DNA of 64,000 bases from Acephala macrosclerotiorum (GCA_014904845.1 MU119235.1:291468-355467), one strand, 5' to 3'. Shown: positions 35,860-47,169, counted from the first letter of the stretch. Program-made: numbers and translations. The notes: generated by a model from the letters alone, not told the origin.

Positions 35860-36654
35860 ATGCGCTTTTGTACGAGGCGTTACGGTCTCAGGAAATGAGG
35901 GAAAAGTCTGGAGTTTCTTCGTGACAAAACTTATGACGGATATGAAGGATGGATGTAAGATATAGTGTGTGGGATAAAATTGTTTGTTTTCAAAATTTCC
36001 ATTTTGATTATTGGAATGGTGGAAAGGGAGGATGATACGATTTCCCTTCATTTGGCGTATATGATTTCATGGTTTCTGCTTGGACTTGGGATGAATCTGG
36101 GAATAATGGAAATGATTCGGGAGCAAGGAAATGGCAATTAGGTAGCTGGGTGCTATGGTATGTTTGTCAAATGAATATGCGATCGTATTACGGTCTTTAC
36201 CTCTGAATCCTCCTCTTACATATTGTCGTGATGAGTGGCTTGTGGTTTCATCCAGCAAGTGCTGAATGTAGTGTCTAGACAGTGAGGTCGGTAGCGTCCT
36301 TCGCGGATGCTGATTAGTGAGCATCAGCTAATCCTTCAGCGCCTCCACCTAGTGATGGTCTCTTCTCTTCATTTCATTCAGTCCTCTCAATCCAATCATT
36401 GTTTTTCCCGAATTAAATTGGCATCAAAAGGATGAAACGTGTTCCATCTCGAAGACTGACGTCGCTGATGGCAAGTTTCAACTCAGAAAAAAGCGAGGAG
36501 AGCCCCTCGTGACTCGCGCCGAAATGGCACTGAACAGTGAACATGATTTCGCTGACACGGAAGCTACGACATAGATACTTTTCACATCCTTTAAAAACTT
36601 CCTTCTTGTTCTCATCACGATTCTTTCGAGTGCATTCGACTTTGAGCTCCTGGC
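35860..36654. other. Intergenic between zinc-finger and sirtuin loci
   Basis: Contains the 3' region of the zinc-finger gene and the promoter of the sirtuin locus. No coding region supported. Confidence 0.45.
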
Positions 36655-37801
36655 ATGATGTCTTCCTCAGAGCTTGAAGAAAGGTATAGATGGGGCAGCG
36701 AAGCAGATATCAATTCTTTCGTACGGCACCTCAATAAATCGAAGCGTGTTCTTGCGCTTTGTGGCGCGGAACTGTTTGCTCCGAGTGGGATTCCTACTTT
36801 TAAGGGTTCTGGCGCTCTCTGGCGCGGCTACAAAGGAGCTTCACTCTCTGACATCGAAACTTTGAAGACTAATCCTGGCCTTGTTTGGAAGTACTTCTTC
36901 AACCGACGGCGCCTCACTTTGAACACTGAACCCAATGAAGCCCACCATGCCTTGGCGGCAGTTGCGAAGAAGAAAGAGGGGTTTGCGTGCTTGACGCAGA
37001 ATATTGATGGCGAGTCGAAATTTTTGAGTGAAGGGAAGTGGAATGGGGAAATGCTGATGATGAATAGGATTGAGTCAAAGAGCAAATCATCTAAAGGAGA
37101 GATTGTATGAACTTCATGGAAGTCTGATGTATATCAAGTGCTTGAATACGAATTGTGATTATATTGATAAGGGGAATTCGAATGAGCTGATTTGTGCTGC
37201 GCTTGCTAGGGATTCGGATGAGGTGGAGAATTTTGCGCTGAGGCGGAAGCTGGAGGAGGATGAGGTTGTGGAGAAGCTGTCGGGTCTCTCACTTGAGGGC
37301 AAGGAGGAGAATGCCGAGTTGGACTTGGAAGGTAGGGGAGAAAAGAAGCCAGAGTATGAGAAGAAAGTCAGCCCACTCGCAGCGATCCTCGAATCTCTCG
37401 CACCAACAATTACGGAAGATATGAGGAAAGAAGTCATCCCCGAGTCCGAACTCCCTCATTGTCCGAAATGTGGCAGTTTGTTGCGACTAGGGGTTGTCAT
37501 GTTTGGCGAGGCATTGAGTCAAATAATGTTCGATGAGGTAGTTGCTTAGATTTAGAAGGAGAGAAATTTGGATCTGATTATGGTCATCGGAACCATGGCT
37601 GAAGTGAGACCTGCAAGTAGCTTTGTGCAGATGGCTCAGCAGAGAGGTGCGAGGGTGGCATGGGTTAATCTCGACGGGGGCTATACTGGGGACCATGATG
37701 TGAGGGGGATGGATTGGCTGTTTGAGGGGGATGTGGTTGAGGTTTTGGAGGTGTTGTTGGAAGGTGTTGTTGGAGGGTGTGTTAGTCAACTGAGCATTTG
37801 A
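36655..37801 (+). pseudogene. Sir2-family (SIRT5-like) deacylase, damaged copy
   Basis: Sirtuins remove acyl groups from lysines using NAD+. Exon 1 (36655-37009) runs to TQNID and exon 2 (37068-37801) resumes with GLSQRANHLKERLYELHGSL, so the catalytic His in LHGS and the QNxD motif are kept. The zinc cysteines are present (KCLNTNC and CPKCGSLLRLGVVMFGEAL). The intron begins with GC (GCGAGT) instead of GT. Three defects stand out. First, the NAD-binding motif, normally GAGxSxxSGIPTF, reads GAELFAPSGIPTF. Second, two in-frame TAG codons at 37547-37549 and 37553-37555 break the frame just where DEVxxWIxxERNLDLIMVIGT should be continuous; the first fits TGG to TAG. Third, the donor is non-canonical. 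The downstream part (37556-37799) is otherwise well preserved. A recently lost gene is the simplest reading; a truncated 3' end of exon 2 at residue 278 is the alternative product. Confidence 0.78.
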
Positions 37802-38387
37802 AGACGCATTGCTGTTGATCGATGAACATGTTGATTGCACATTTGACCCGCTCGCCTTGATACCTATGATAGTCTGAAGGGATGATACATTAAGGATGAT
37901 CAACCAAAGAGCGGTGAGAATGAGGATATATATAGTATATCACGTGCACCCTAACATTACCTAGTCAATGTATATCGCACAACCCAAGTTTGATCCGTTG
38001 CTTCCACTTTCGATGTCAATTGATATCTTCTGTTCAAGTTTCTCATAAGGACCTCTGAAAAGCGGGGTATGATCAATCAGGAGAGCTTGCTAGTCGTCCC
38101 TGGCTGTTCCGTCCTAGCTTGGCCGCATCTAAACTGGACCTCTCTCATCAACAACATCAACAACATCAACAAAGCACTACGCTCTCGCTGACTGCGATAT
38201 CACGTTTGCCAGCCGCTGCTCTTTTTCGCCTTCGTTTCTCTCTCGTCCATATCGGAACTTGTCAAATTCTCAGGTCTCCCCGCCTTCTCGTTGCCCGCAC
38301 GATGCGTCTCTTCTCTTGGCACAACTTCTTGCTACCTCAAAGCATCACAGCTGACTCTTCCTAGAAACATCAAACGGAACCCCTAAT
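37802..38387. other. Intergenic, upstream of the SUMO-embedding gene
   Basis: No coding region seen. Contains a short CAACAACAT repeat near 38149-38172. Confidence 0.45.
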
Positions 38388-39889
38388 ATGGCGCCAGAAG
38401 CCCCTCATGCCGTGAACGTTCACCTCCATTCAAAATACGGTCGTACCTCGGGCGCTCGTGATTCGATACGTGTTGAGAATCGAGACCCACGCTCGTTCCT
38501 CGACATCTCTCTTCGCTGAACTATCTGTGTCCCCGATAATGGATCAAGTTACGATCTCCCACCTGACTGTGGCCACTTTCCAATCTATTCTGTCAACGAG
38601 TTCTCGTCCACCTTGCCTGCAGAGACGAGAGCAAAGGGTGGCTGCTCCATCCCCGTCTATCGTAAGTCACGTGCCTATCCTTCAAATGTGTGAACGTCGA
38701 GCACTGGCGGAATGGGACTGGCTAACTTCCTTTGTCATGCTAGAGCGCGAAGCCATGTGGATCAATTTCTATGCCACACAACCCTTTGCGATTAAGGTCT
38801 TTGCAGGCGGCATTAATGTGGTTTCGGGCGAAGGCGCATTCAAAGACATGGCTACCTTCTTCCGCCTCAAGGAGAAACTATCCCAGGACAAGTCTATCCA
38901 AGACTATGTCGTCGCGCCAAATCAGAAGTGGCTGGATGGTGTTGCGAAGCTCGACGGACAAGTGATGCAGTTTGTCGCAACCTCAGAAGGATCTGGATAC
39001 TCGGTCGAGGCTCAAGTCACTGGTCACGATTCAGTAGGCGGATTGCAATTTGAGGTCATCCCTGCTAAGTACGTCGAGCCAAAAAAGCTTACCATCATTA
39101 TTCGACACATGAATGAGGATGATACATACTTCACAGTCGAACATAATGCCGAGTTGGGGGGAATCTTTCAAGCATATCGCTCGAGCCACGGCCAAGCTCT
39201 AGACCAGTGTGTATTCATCTATGATGGTGCCCGAGTCAGTTCAGGTAAGAGATGCGGCGAAATGTCCTTCGAGATGCTGACGATTGAAAGGATGAGACGC
39301 CAATCGACATTAGACTGGAACACGTTAGCAACTTCGCCCAGCTTATGGTCCCCCTCGTCAACTAACTTTAATTTTACAGGGCGATGTCATTGAGGTTTAT
39401 CCTGAGCAAACAGGTGGAGGCGGTCCGCCTCCATCCGAGGCCGAAAAGGCGACAGAGACTCCAAAGGCTATGGTCGTTGCAGCTGGTGGTTTAATCAAGC
39501 AGACGATTGTGAGGGATGATGTCCCCGCACAGGATTGGGATCTTAACAATACAGTGTTTTTCAACATGCAATTGATCAACGCGTCTGCTTTTCCGAGCAT
39601 TACTGGAATGCCAGCCCCACAAACCCCAATCTCAGCTGCGACATATGCTGCTCACGGTTATCCGTTCTACGAGATGTATGAGGAACCGAGTGGCATCAAG
39701 GGAGACTTCAGAGGGCTGAAGAGTGTCGCCGAGATTGACAAGCAAAGAGCAGCGCATGTGGCGATGCATGGCGCGGAAAAAGATTTGAGCTTCTGCACAG
39801 TCACGATTGGAGACATGATGCCCAGCTTTGTACCAGTTTCACAAATGGTTCAGCAGATGGCTTACCTCAACATTGCCAATAATCTTTGA
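38388..39889 (+). pseudogene. Paralogue with embedded SUMO-like domain, disrupted
   Basis: Same layout as the next gene. Exon 1 (38388-38661) reads MAPEAPHAVNVHLHSKYGRT and later VPDNGSSYDLPPDCGHFPIYS; exon 2 (38744-39244) reads REAMWINF, then IQDYVVAPNQKWLDG; later exons about 39291-39322 and 39380-39889. Between residue about 205 and the third exon lies a SUMO-like domain (KKLTIIIRHMN, FQAYRSSHGQALDQC, VFIYDGARVSS, DETPID) ending after the last splice with GDVIEVYPEQTGGGG, i.e. the family's QTGG tail. The C-terminal domain (GLIKQTIVRDDVPAQDW; TGMPAPQTPIS; FYEMYEEPSGIKGDF) matches the paralogue. Two defects: a TGA at 38517-38519 (codon 44) where the paralogue has CGA, and one extra G at the 39244/39291 junction that breaks the frame. 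Otherwise coding is intact, so loss is recent or assembly errors are possible. Confidence 0.72.
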
Positions 39890-40598
39890 TTGCAATGTCT
39901 GGGCGTGAGGCGGTTTGCTAGAGTTAGAAGATTGCTGCTATTATTTGGTACTTTGGGAGAATGCAACGGATGGTGCTGGGGGGACTTGAAGCGTGGTGTC
40001 ACTTGCACTTACATTAAAAGCTATAGGGAACTTGTTCAGGTATGATTGCATTTTTAGACATATGTTACATTGCGATGCTAGGCCAGATGCTTGGCAATGC
40101 TACCTTTTGACAAAATCAGGTCAATACTCTTTTTTGTTATCGTGATCGCTGCTCCAACGCTTCAGACTCCTATACTTACCGTAAGCTCAGAAGGCTGCTC
40201 TGATTCGACTTCGAAGCGCACTGCTGCAGCCTCCCGCTACCTTGTTTCAGGCATCCGGCTGACTCTCCCAAACAAACGCGCATTTAGCACGACTCAATTT
40301 CAACAGACGTGTAATTGTGAGCTTGAGAGCGAATGATATCTATGACAGAAAGATATTGACTTTCGAGGTAGTAAGTAACCTGCAAGTGTCGTCCTATCTT
40401 AGGTAGGTAAGGACGCCTAGGTGGTGGCCTCGCTTAATCAGCTTTAAAATAACCGCCTCTCGACGTCAACCTTCCTCCAACAACGCGATCGATACCAAGA
40501 TCAAGTCCGACCTCAGTTCACCTTGATCATACCTCGAATCCCTTCCATATCCATTATCTAAGTCGCAAACAAGACAATACAGCGTCGCGCTACTCAAG
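39890..40598. other. Spacer between the tandem paralogues
   Basis: About 0.7 kb. No gene seen. Contains the 3' region of the first paralogue and the promoter of the second, with a TAGGTAGGTAAGGACGCCTA stretch near 40401-40420. Confidence 0.45.
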
Positions 40599-42133
40599 AT
40601 GTCTGCGAATCATATGGCTCCCCTCCGGGTCAGCCTTGCGAACCCAATGCAAGACTACTCTGGTAACAAGACCATTCGTATTGCTCACGGTCCCATCGCC
40701 ACTCTCGATATCTCCCTTCGTCGAACCGTCCGAGTCCCTGATAATGGCAATGCATACGATCTTCCTCCTGACTGCGGCGAGTTCCCTATCTATGCTGTCA
40801 GTCAGTACAAGGACAAGCTCCCGCAGAACATGGTTGCCAAGGGCGGCTTGTTTGTCCCTATTTATGGTGAGTGGCTTCCAGTCCTTGTTTTCTGTTGTAA
40901 TGAAGTCACGAGAAGAGCATCATGTCGAAGACGATGCACCTCGATCTGATACAGAACTGACTTTCTGCTTGTTAGAGCGTGAGGCTATGTGGATCAACTT
41001 CGAGTCTAACGGCCCGTTTGCGATCAGGATCTATGCTGGTGGTGTCAATGCGGTCTCAGGAGAGCCAGTGGGTGATGACATGGCCGCCATTCTTCGACGC
41101 AAGTTGCGCATCGCCCAAGGTCTCTCCATCCAGGATTACGTCGTCTCCGGTCACCAAAAGTGGCTTGATGGTATCGCAACTGCTGATGGAAAAGTCATGC
41201 AATTCGTTGCTACTCCTGTTGGCAGCGGCTACTCTGTCGAAGCCCAAATCACTGGCAAGGAGAATGTCGCTGGTTTGCAATTCGAGATTATCCCTACTAT
41301 TCGCAAGTCGATGGAGATCTTCGTTCGCACTTTGTCAGGCAAGACTATTACCATCGATGCTGAGGCCCATATGTATGTCAGAGATGTCAAGAAGATGATT
41401 GAGCGAAAGGAGGGAATCCCAGCCGATATCATGCGTTTGATCTATGCTGGAAAGCAATTGGACGATGGTAAGTGCTTCCATCGTTGGTTAGCATTCAGCT
41501 TGCTTATGATTCGATACAGAACGCACTTTGAGTAGTTATGATATCTCCAAGGTATGAGAACACGGTGATCACGCAAATGCTATTGTTTATACTCATGCTT
41601 TCTAGGAATCCACTATTCATCTCGTTTTGAACCTTCGTGGAGGTGGTTGGGTTGATCCGGAACTTACGGCAAAGGCTGCAGCTGCAGCATTGGCCGCGAC
41701 CAAGAAGCAAGAAATGGCTATCGCACCAGCAGGCTTGATTCACCAAACTATCGTTAGAGATCCTATCGATGCTACAGCCTGGGACAAGGACAACACAATC
41801 ATGTTCAATGTCCAACTCCTCAACGCTTCCGTCTTCCAAGGCCTTCTTGGTCTCCCTGCTCCTACCACCCCCATTACCCCTGCTCTCTACAGCCTCTACG
41901 GATTTCCCTTCTTTAAGATGTACGAGGAGAAGAGTGGTATTAAGGGCACGTTCCCGGGCATCAAGAGTGTTGCTGAGCTCGATGAGGCCAAGGGCAAGGG
42001 GCGAAGCCAACACGATAATCCCTCTCTCGCCTTCCCTATCGTTATTCTCGACACCAGCGAGAAGAGACCCTTCTTCGCCGTCTCTGAGATGATTCGTATG
42101 CTGAAGCAAATCAACGTTATGTCTGAATTCTGA
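40599..42133 (+). CDS. Protein with an internal 76-residue ubiquitin domain
   Basis: Four exons (40599-40866, 40976-41467, 41520-41551, 41606-42133) give 439 residues with every junction in frame. Residues 1-200 form a domain I do not recognise (VPDNGNAYDLPPDCGEFPIY; REAMWINFESNGPFAIRIYA; IQDYVVSGHQKWLDGIA). Residues 202-277 are a gap-free match in length to ubiquitin: it starts MEIFVRTLSGKTI, has KEGIPADIMRLIYAGKQL, and ends HLVLNLRGG. By hand count about 48 of 76 positions equal ubiquitin as I remember it. The positions of Lys11, 27, 33, 48 and 63 and the Leu8/Ile44/Val70 patch are kept; Lys6 is Arg and Lys29 is Met. LRGG is followed directly by Gly-Trp and a 160-residue C-terminal domain (GLIHQTIVRDPIDATAWDK; LPAPTTPITP; MYEEKSGIKGTF). 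It may be an internal ubiquitin-like fold or a substrate for cleavage after GG. Function unknown. Confidence 0.85.
40805..41551 (+). other. Phase-1 introns shared by both paralogues
   Basis: In both tandem genes the first intron interrupts the codon before REAMWINF in phase 1, and the second interrupts the ubiquitin-like or SUMO-like domain in phase 1 (after QLDD here, after RVSS in the neighbour). This supports descent from one ancestor including the position of the embedded domain. Gene here: introns 40867-40975, 41468-41519 and 41552-41605. Confidence 0.7.
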
Positions 42134-42434
42134 TGGGGCTCGGTAAGAGTTTGGGCACGGTATTGGCGAATTTGGGGTTGTTGGGTTGAGGGAAACACAT
42201 TCTGGGCCGGGGGGGTTGCTTTTCATGAGAATCTTCGCCGGTGAGCGATATATTGGGTCACCGGAACATTTGCGATGAGACATCACGATGGGAAGATGAA
42301 GGTATGAATTTTCTCCTCTTTGCTTATGCTATCTTGCAATCATAGTGCAGTATAAAGCACCATGCTCATGGCAATGCTACTTCCTTGAATAAATCGCTGC
42401 GTTACCTCAGACCAAAGTGATTGTTTCTCCTCAG
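42134..42434. other. Short convergent intergenic region
   Basis: Lies between the ends of two convergent genes. Nothing coding seen. Confidence 0.45.
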
Positions 42435-45025
42435 TCACATTTTCTCAAGCGCGTCTGCACTTATAGTGTCGACAGCACCTGAACCTATAGTCTTGACAGC
42501 TCCTCCACTCATGGTCCCCAATGCGGCAACACCGTAAGTGGCAACGAGACCCGCGATGGCTAGGTAGAGATCCTGTCCATAAATGCGCAAAAACTCTTGA
42601 GAGAAGATGAAGGCGGATTCCATCATTCCATTCACACCACTGACGAACGTGAGGACGACAAGCAAGACGTTCAGGATTGGTGAGGATCTTATGCCGAACG
42701 GAATTCCTGTGGCAGCTAAACCTCGAACCTCTGGACGTGATGCATCCTCCGTATTATCTGCCGGAGAGGACTCTTGATCCATCGAATCTTGCTCAGCGGC
42801 ATCAGCTTCTGTGGATGCAGTGCTCTTCGATCTATTCTTTCTGCGCTTTTTCCGATTTGATCCTTGAGGAGTCCGGCCGTCATCGGTGGGCGTTGAAGAG
42901 GGCCCTGCGTTGGAAGGCTTGTCCGGTTGCTGCTTCTCTTGAGCTTGAGACTTCTCTCTAAGGAGTCGATTGACCTTCTGGTCGAGAGCTCTGATTTGTT
43001 TGTCCTTGTTCTCGTTGTCTTGCTTTAGCATGCGAATATGCTCGTTGTTCTTGTGGTCTTGATTCCTGAGAATTTCTCTAGCCTCGATTCCTTCCTTGTG
43101 TTTCTTTTCGATGGCGTACATGCGAACTTTGAGATCTTGAATCTCGGCGCGGGCGTTGTCTCGCTCGGTGGCAAATCGAGACTTGCCTTGTTCGAGGTTG
43201 CTGATCTTTGCGTCGCGCTCTGCGAGCTCTTTGTTGGATCTAGACAAGAGGTTCTCGGTTTGCCTCTTCTGCTCTTGCACAGCCATGAATCGACCCTTTA
43301 GTTCTCCGACCTTAGAGCTCGCTTCATCGAGCTTCTTGTCTTTCTTGGTATTTTCTTCCTCGAGATTCTTTTTAGCTTCCATGGCGCCTTTTCTGATTTC
43401 CTTGTTCTCTTGCAGGAGCACACCGCAAAGATCATCGTGACTCAGGCTTGCTTTGAGACCCTTGCCAGTTGAGCGCTTGAGTCCGGATAAGGCCTCTGTA
43501 ATTGGGCCTGCCAGCTCTGGGGGAACTTGTTTTGCGAGAGTCTTCGCCGCCACCTTAATCTCGGCCGCGGTAGCAGCTACACTGGCCCCACCGCTTATCT
43601 GTGGAACTACTATCTGAGGAATCTGTTTGATGTTAGCGGTATTTCCAAGATCGAGATGCTGAATCCAGGTATTACCTCATCCTTGGATGCTTGCTCCTCG
43701 ACCTCAACTTCCTTCCCTTTGCCCTTGGATTCTGGCTCCTTCTCCATAAGGGTTTCGATTTGTGATCGAAGTTCCTGCACCAGCGCCTCCATCTTCTCTG
43801 CCTCAACTCTGGCCTCTTCCGTAAGTGTCTCGATTTGAGATCTAAACTCCTGCTCCAACTCTTTAAGGTCTACTACCTCCTTTCTCAAATCGTTCCTGAT
43901 CCTCACATTGTCTCTTTTCTGATCACTGAATTTCTGCTCTATATGCCTGATAGCCTCCTGGACCAAGATCTTGAACTCTTCAAGCGAAGATACCTCCTCT
44001 CCCCGATTCTTTCTAGCAGCAATCTCTCTTGTCCACTTCTTGTCAGTTTCGTTCCAGAATTTCCATTTGTTTTCGTCAAACGCGTTCTCAAAAGTCTCCT
44101 TCATCTCTTTCAGCAGTTCCTTCTCCTGCATTACTTGGAGCTCGTACTTATCCACCTTCTTCTGAAGCGCTTGACATTTCTCTTCCAATTCTCCCACCTT
44201 CTTCTGAAGTACGTTGTTGGAAAGGTAGTATTGATGACGCCTCCAACACGCATCAGTCATGATGAATTCCGTTGCGTTAAGCCACCGAGGGAAGTTTGGA
44301 TGGTATTGGGGTACCTCGATATCGAAGCTGAACCACCACTCCGTCGAGAAGTGCCACCCAACGGTAGGATTCACCTCAAGATATCGCAAGACGTTGTCGG
44401 ATAAGGAGTCAGTGCCTATTCTCTCCATCCTTAATGGAGTGGAACCCGAAGCTGAAGGGGCACAGACTTGTATTGGGAAAGTCGGGGTTGGCGTCGGGGC
44501 CGCGGCGTTGTAGTAAATGGGAGCGGAGTAATCGTTGGCTTCGACTGAGATATTCTGCGTTAAACCTGGCGGAGGAGTGAGGTAAGGGTCGGGAGTGACG
44601 GCTGCTTGTAAGCTTGAGAATTCGGGCGCAGAAGCTCTGAGCATATGCATAACCTCAGACATGAATTTGGTCCCATCGACGATCGGAGGCCAGGGAGTTT
44701 TCTTGACAATCGATTCTGGCTTCGGAGACGCAGGAGCACTCGCCGAAGAAGGTTTGAATTCAAATTCAGCCGCAATTGGGTTGAGTTTGGCTCGTGGTGG
44801 GGTTGAAGCTGGTCTTGGAATCTCCTGGCCTTGTGTGGGCATTGGGTCTTTGTTTGCCATTGTGTCTCCGGTGCCGTCCTTAGAATCGTGTTGCGTGCAC
44901 TTTCCCTTGGCATATGGATGGATAGAAGGAAGGAAAAGAAATCTTGGAAAGGAAGTTGGACTTTTCTGAAGTTCAGTGGTTTGTGGGATTAGGGTACGTG
45001 ATGACGAGACGTCGTCCTGAGCCAT
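42435..45025 (-). CDS. Large coiled-coil protein with C-terminal membrane hairpin
   Basis: Two exons, 45025-43676 and 43622-42435, joined in phase 0 over a 53-bp intron (GTAATA...AACAG), give 845 residues; each part is also open alone, so two genes could be misread without the splice. Residues 1-170 are Pro/Ser/Lys-rich and disordered. Coiled coils cover about 270-450 (KVGELEEKCQALQKKVDKYE; EQEFRSQIETLTEEARVEAE) and about 500-690. A basic stretch NRKKRRKNRSKS lies near 700. Two hydrophobic segments at about 765-782 (ILNVLLVVLTFVSGV) and 801-819 (DLYLAIAGLVATYGVAALG) would form a membrane hairpin. An earlier start at ATG 45025 is used; MANKDPMPTQ (44860) is an alternative. No family recognised. 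A membrane-tethered scaffold is an inference from layout. Confidence 0.68.
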
Positions 45026-45747
45026 ACTAAATGTGCTTGCTGGACCAGATTTTGCGGACTCGCTTCCCTACTTTGAGTTTGTGTACGAAGAAATGCCTCG
45101 TCTTTATTGGCTGCAGTCACATTGGATCAGATGATAATGGTAGAATATGCCACTGCCTTTCCATCTTCGGTTTGGTCTCAAATTGGGAGGGAGAGTTCGA
45201 AGTTACAACTGGTATTCTGACTTTCACTGATACGCAGCACTTTCAGAAAGATGTGAATGGGCATTGCTACAACAGGGTTATACTGAGCGATTTAATTTCT
45301 CCAAATTGGATTGCTTTATTGTGGGATATAACCTGTCAGTCTGTTAGCTTCTGGACCGGCTCGCATCGAGAGGTTAGTGTACCAAACTCTGCGCCATTGA
45401 GCCCTACGACTTATTGAAATAATTTCCAGTAAGCTTCACCTCTCATGTGAAAGCTGCTTGCTGCGAGGGCACTGGCAAGGGCCCCGTTTTCTAATCTCCC
45501 TGGCGGATCTCGATGTCGGAAGGCGCTTTCCTCCCTTTTCGATATCAGCACGTGACCTTAGCGAGTTTTGAATTCGGATTCGTGACGAATCTCGACGTCA
45601 CCGTCGCTCGTCGCGCCAGCATGATATTATGAAGTGGGTCAATAACAGATTTAATCTCATTCAATATCTTAGGCCAAGCTCGTACCTGAGAATAGTATAT
45701 TTCACAGAAAGCCTTCTCGGAGTTACATATGTAGCCGAGGTTTGGGA
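45026..45747. other. Intergenic, left flank of the transposon
   Basis: No supported gene. A plus-strand open frame 45031-45417 (128 codons, begins ATG) has no motif and faces away from the coiled-coil gene; I treat it as chance. Confidence 0.4.
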
Positions 45748-45783
45748 CCACCAGGGGGTGCAGCATTTCGTGACACACCAAAA
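45748..45783 (+). repeat. Left terminal inverted repeat of the transposon
   Basis: 36 bp beginning CCACCAGGGGG; pairs with 47170-47205 in reverse orientation with a single mismatch at the eleventh base. Confidence 0.85.
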
Positions 45784-45824
45784 TTAAGCGAAAAACCTCA
45801 TAAATACACTATATACTCTTTAAA

Positions 45825-47105
45825 CTACCACAAATCACTCTTAAGAGGCTTTCCACCAAACTTTGCGACCTGTTCACACCTCTTTGGCATCTCAGCTATC
45901 CTGGCCCGTACTTCTTTCATTGTGATCTTGCTCCATTCGTCTTGTAGAACCTCTTTAAGTTGGTCTAGCGTATTTCACTGTCTCTTGCGCATCCGCTTTT
46001 TTAAGATACACCAACACTTTTCAATCGGGTTCAAATCTGGGGATTGTGGAGGATGGATATGAAGGCGTATTCCAGCTTCGTCTCGGACAGTTTGAGCGAG
46101 TAATGTAGTTTTCCCAGCAGAAGGTTTGTGCCCGTGGCTCTAATCGTTGTCTTCTTGCAAAATCCAAGGTAAATCGTGGCGCTCAGAGGCGGAATTGATA
46201 GCTGCTATGTAAACAGGCAATAGGCGCTCCACGTAGTACTTTTGGGTCATAGAATTGCCTTTGACTTTGACCTCTACGGGGTGCGGCATGTCGGCATCCC
46301 ACTGTTTCAAACGGTCATTGAACTCCTCTTCAGACTCGGATTTCCTCTTCCTAGGCTTCCTAGGTCTCTTGGGCCGCTTCGTATGATCTTCCTCGTCGTG
46401 ATAGAACTCCAGTTTCTCGCACTTAGCGTACCAATTGATCCATCTCGCAATGTGCAATTGATTGTCTTGCTTTTTTGGCTTTTCTTGAATATTGTTCGGA
46501 TCTGTACGCGTCTCTTCTTCTCTCAAGATTCTTCCAGTCTTCATCAATGATGGATCAACATGTGCTTCGTCTGTAAAGAAATGTAGATGCCAATAATCCT
46601 CTACAGACTTCCTTTTATGTTCGTTGCCAAAAGCCTCTTTTTTGATCTTATTCGCAGGCGAGATTTTCTTCTTGACGTATGCCATTTTGTAGCGCTGAGC
46701 GTTCTTCGTATGCTTCTTGAGTTGTGTCTGCAAAGCTCTTTTTTTGGCGGGGATATTGTGCTCTTCGATTTGGCATTCGAGTAATTGATCGCGTAGTAGA
46801 TTTCGTTTGCTAACTAGAAATCGGCACGTCGCTTTCGTGACTCGAGACTTTCGTCCAAGTATCTCTGACCTCTTGCGACTCCGACGGCACGCGTCTGACC
46901 CAATATCACGTCGTTCTCGTAGCCATCTATAGCCTGTTTCGCGGGATATTTCAGTCTGCTCGCAAATACGAGTAAACGGCTTTGTGCGGCCATCGCGATC
47001 GAAATCTCTAAAGAAACTTGATTTCTTTGGGGTAGTATATTCTCTGGCTTTGATTTCGCGATCGGGAGTGCTCGGACGAAGTCGTGGACGTAGTTGTGGT
47101 GCCAT
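45825..47105 (-). pseudogene. DDD/E transposase with two in-frame stops
   Basis: Starts at ATG 47105 (MAPQLRPRLRPSTPDREIK) and ends at TAG 45825-45827. A helix-turn-helix part (RICEQTEISRETGYRWLRER) precedes a catalytic domain with the first Asp in FFTDEAHVDPS, the second in LQEDND (near 46150) and the third in SPDLNPIEKCW. The frame is broken by TAG just after DND (46139-46141) and by TGA after KKRMRKRQ (near 45975). The first fits CAG to TAG and the second CGA to TGA, so C-to-T changes explain both. Upstream and downstream parts remain in one frame. The copy is therefore inactive, though its ends are nearly intact and could be used by a functional relative elsewhere in the genome. Confidence 0.8.
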
Positions 47106-47169
47106 AATTAATGATTTAAAAAGTTGTTTACGTATGTTAATGAGGTTATTGACAATGCGCACGGGCCAT

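Noticed and set aside
38458..39393. Long open frame through the first intron of the SUMO-embedding gene
   Set aside because: It begins without support in the other frame of exon 1 and would replace the conserved N-terminal domain; it joins exon 2 only by reading through a good intron.
45031..45417. 128-codon plus-strand open frame beginning with ATG
   Set aside because: No motif, no conserved style, and it lies in the promoter side of the coiled-coil gene.
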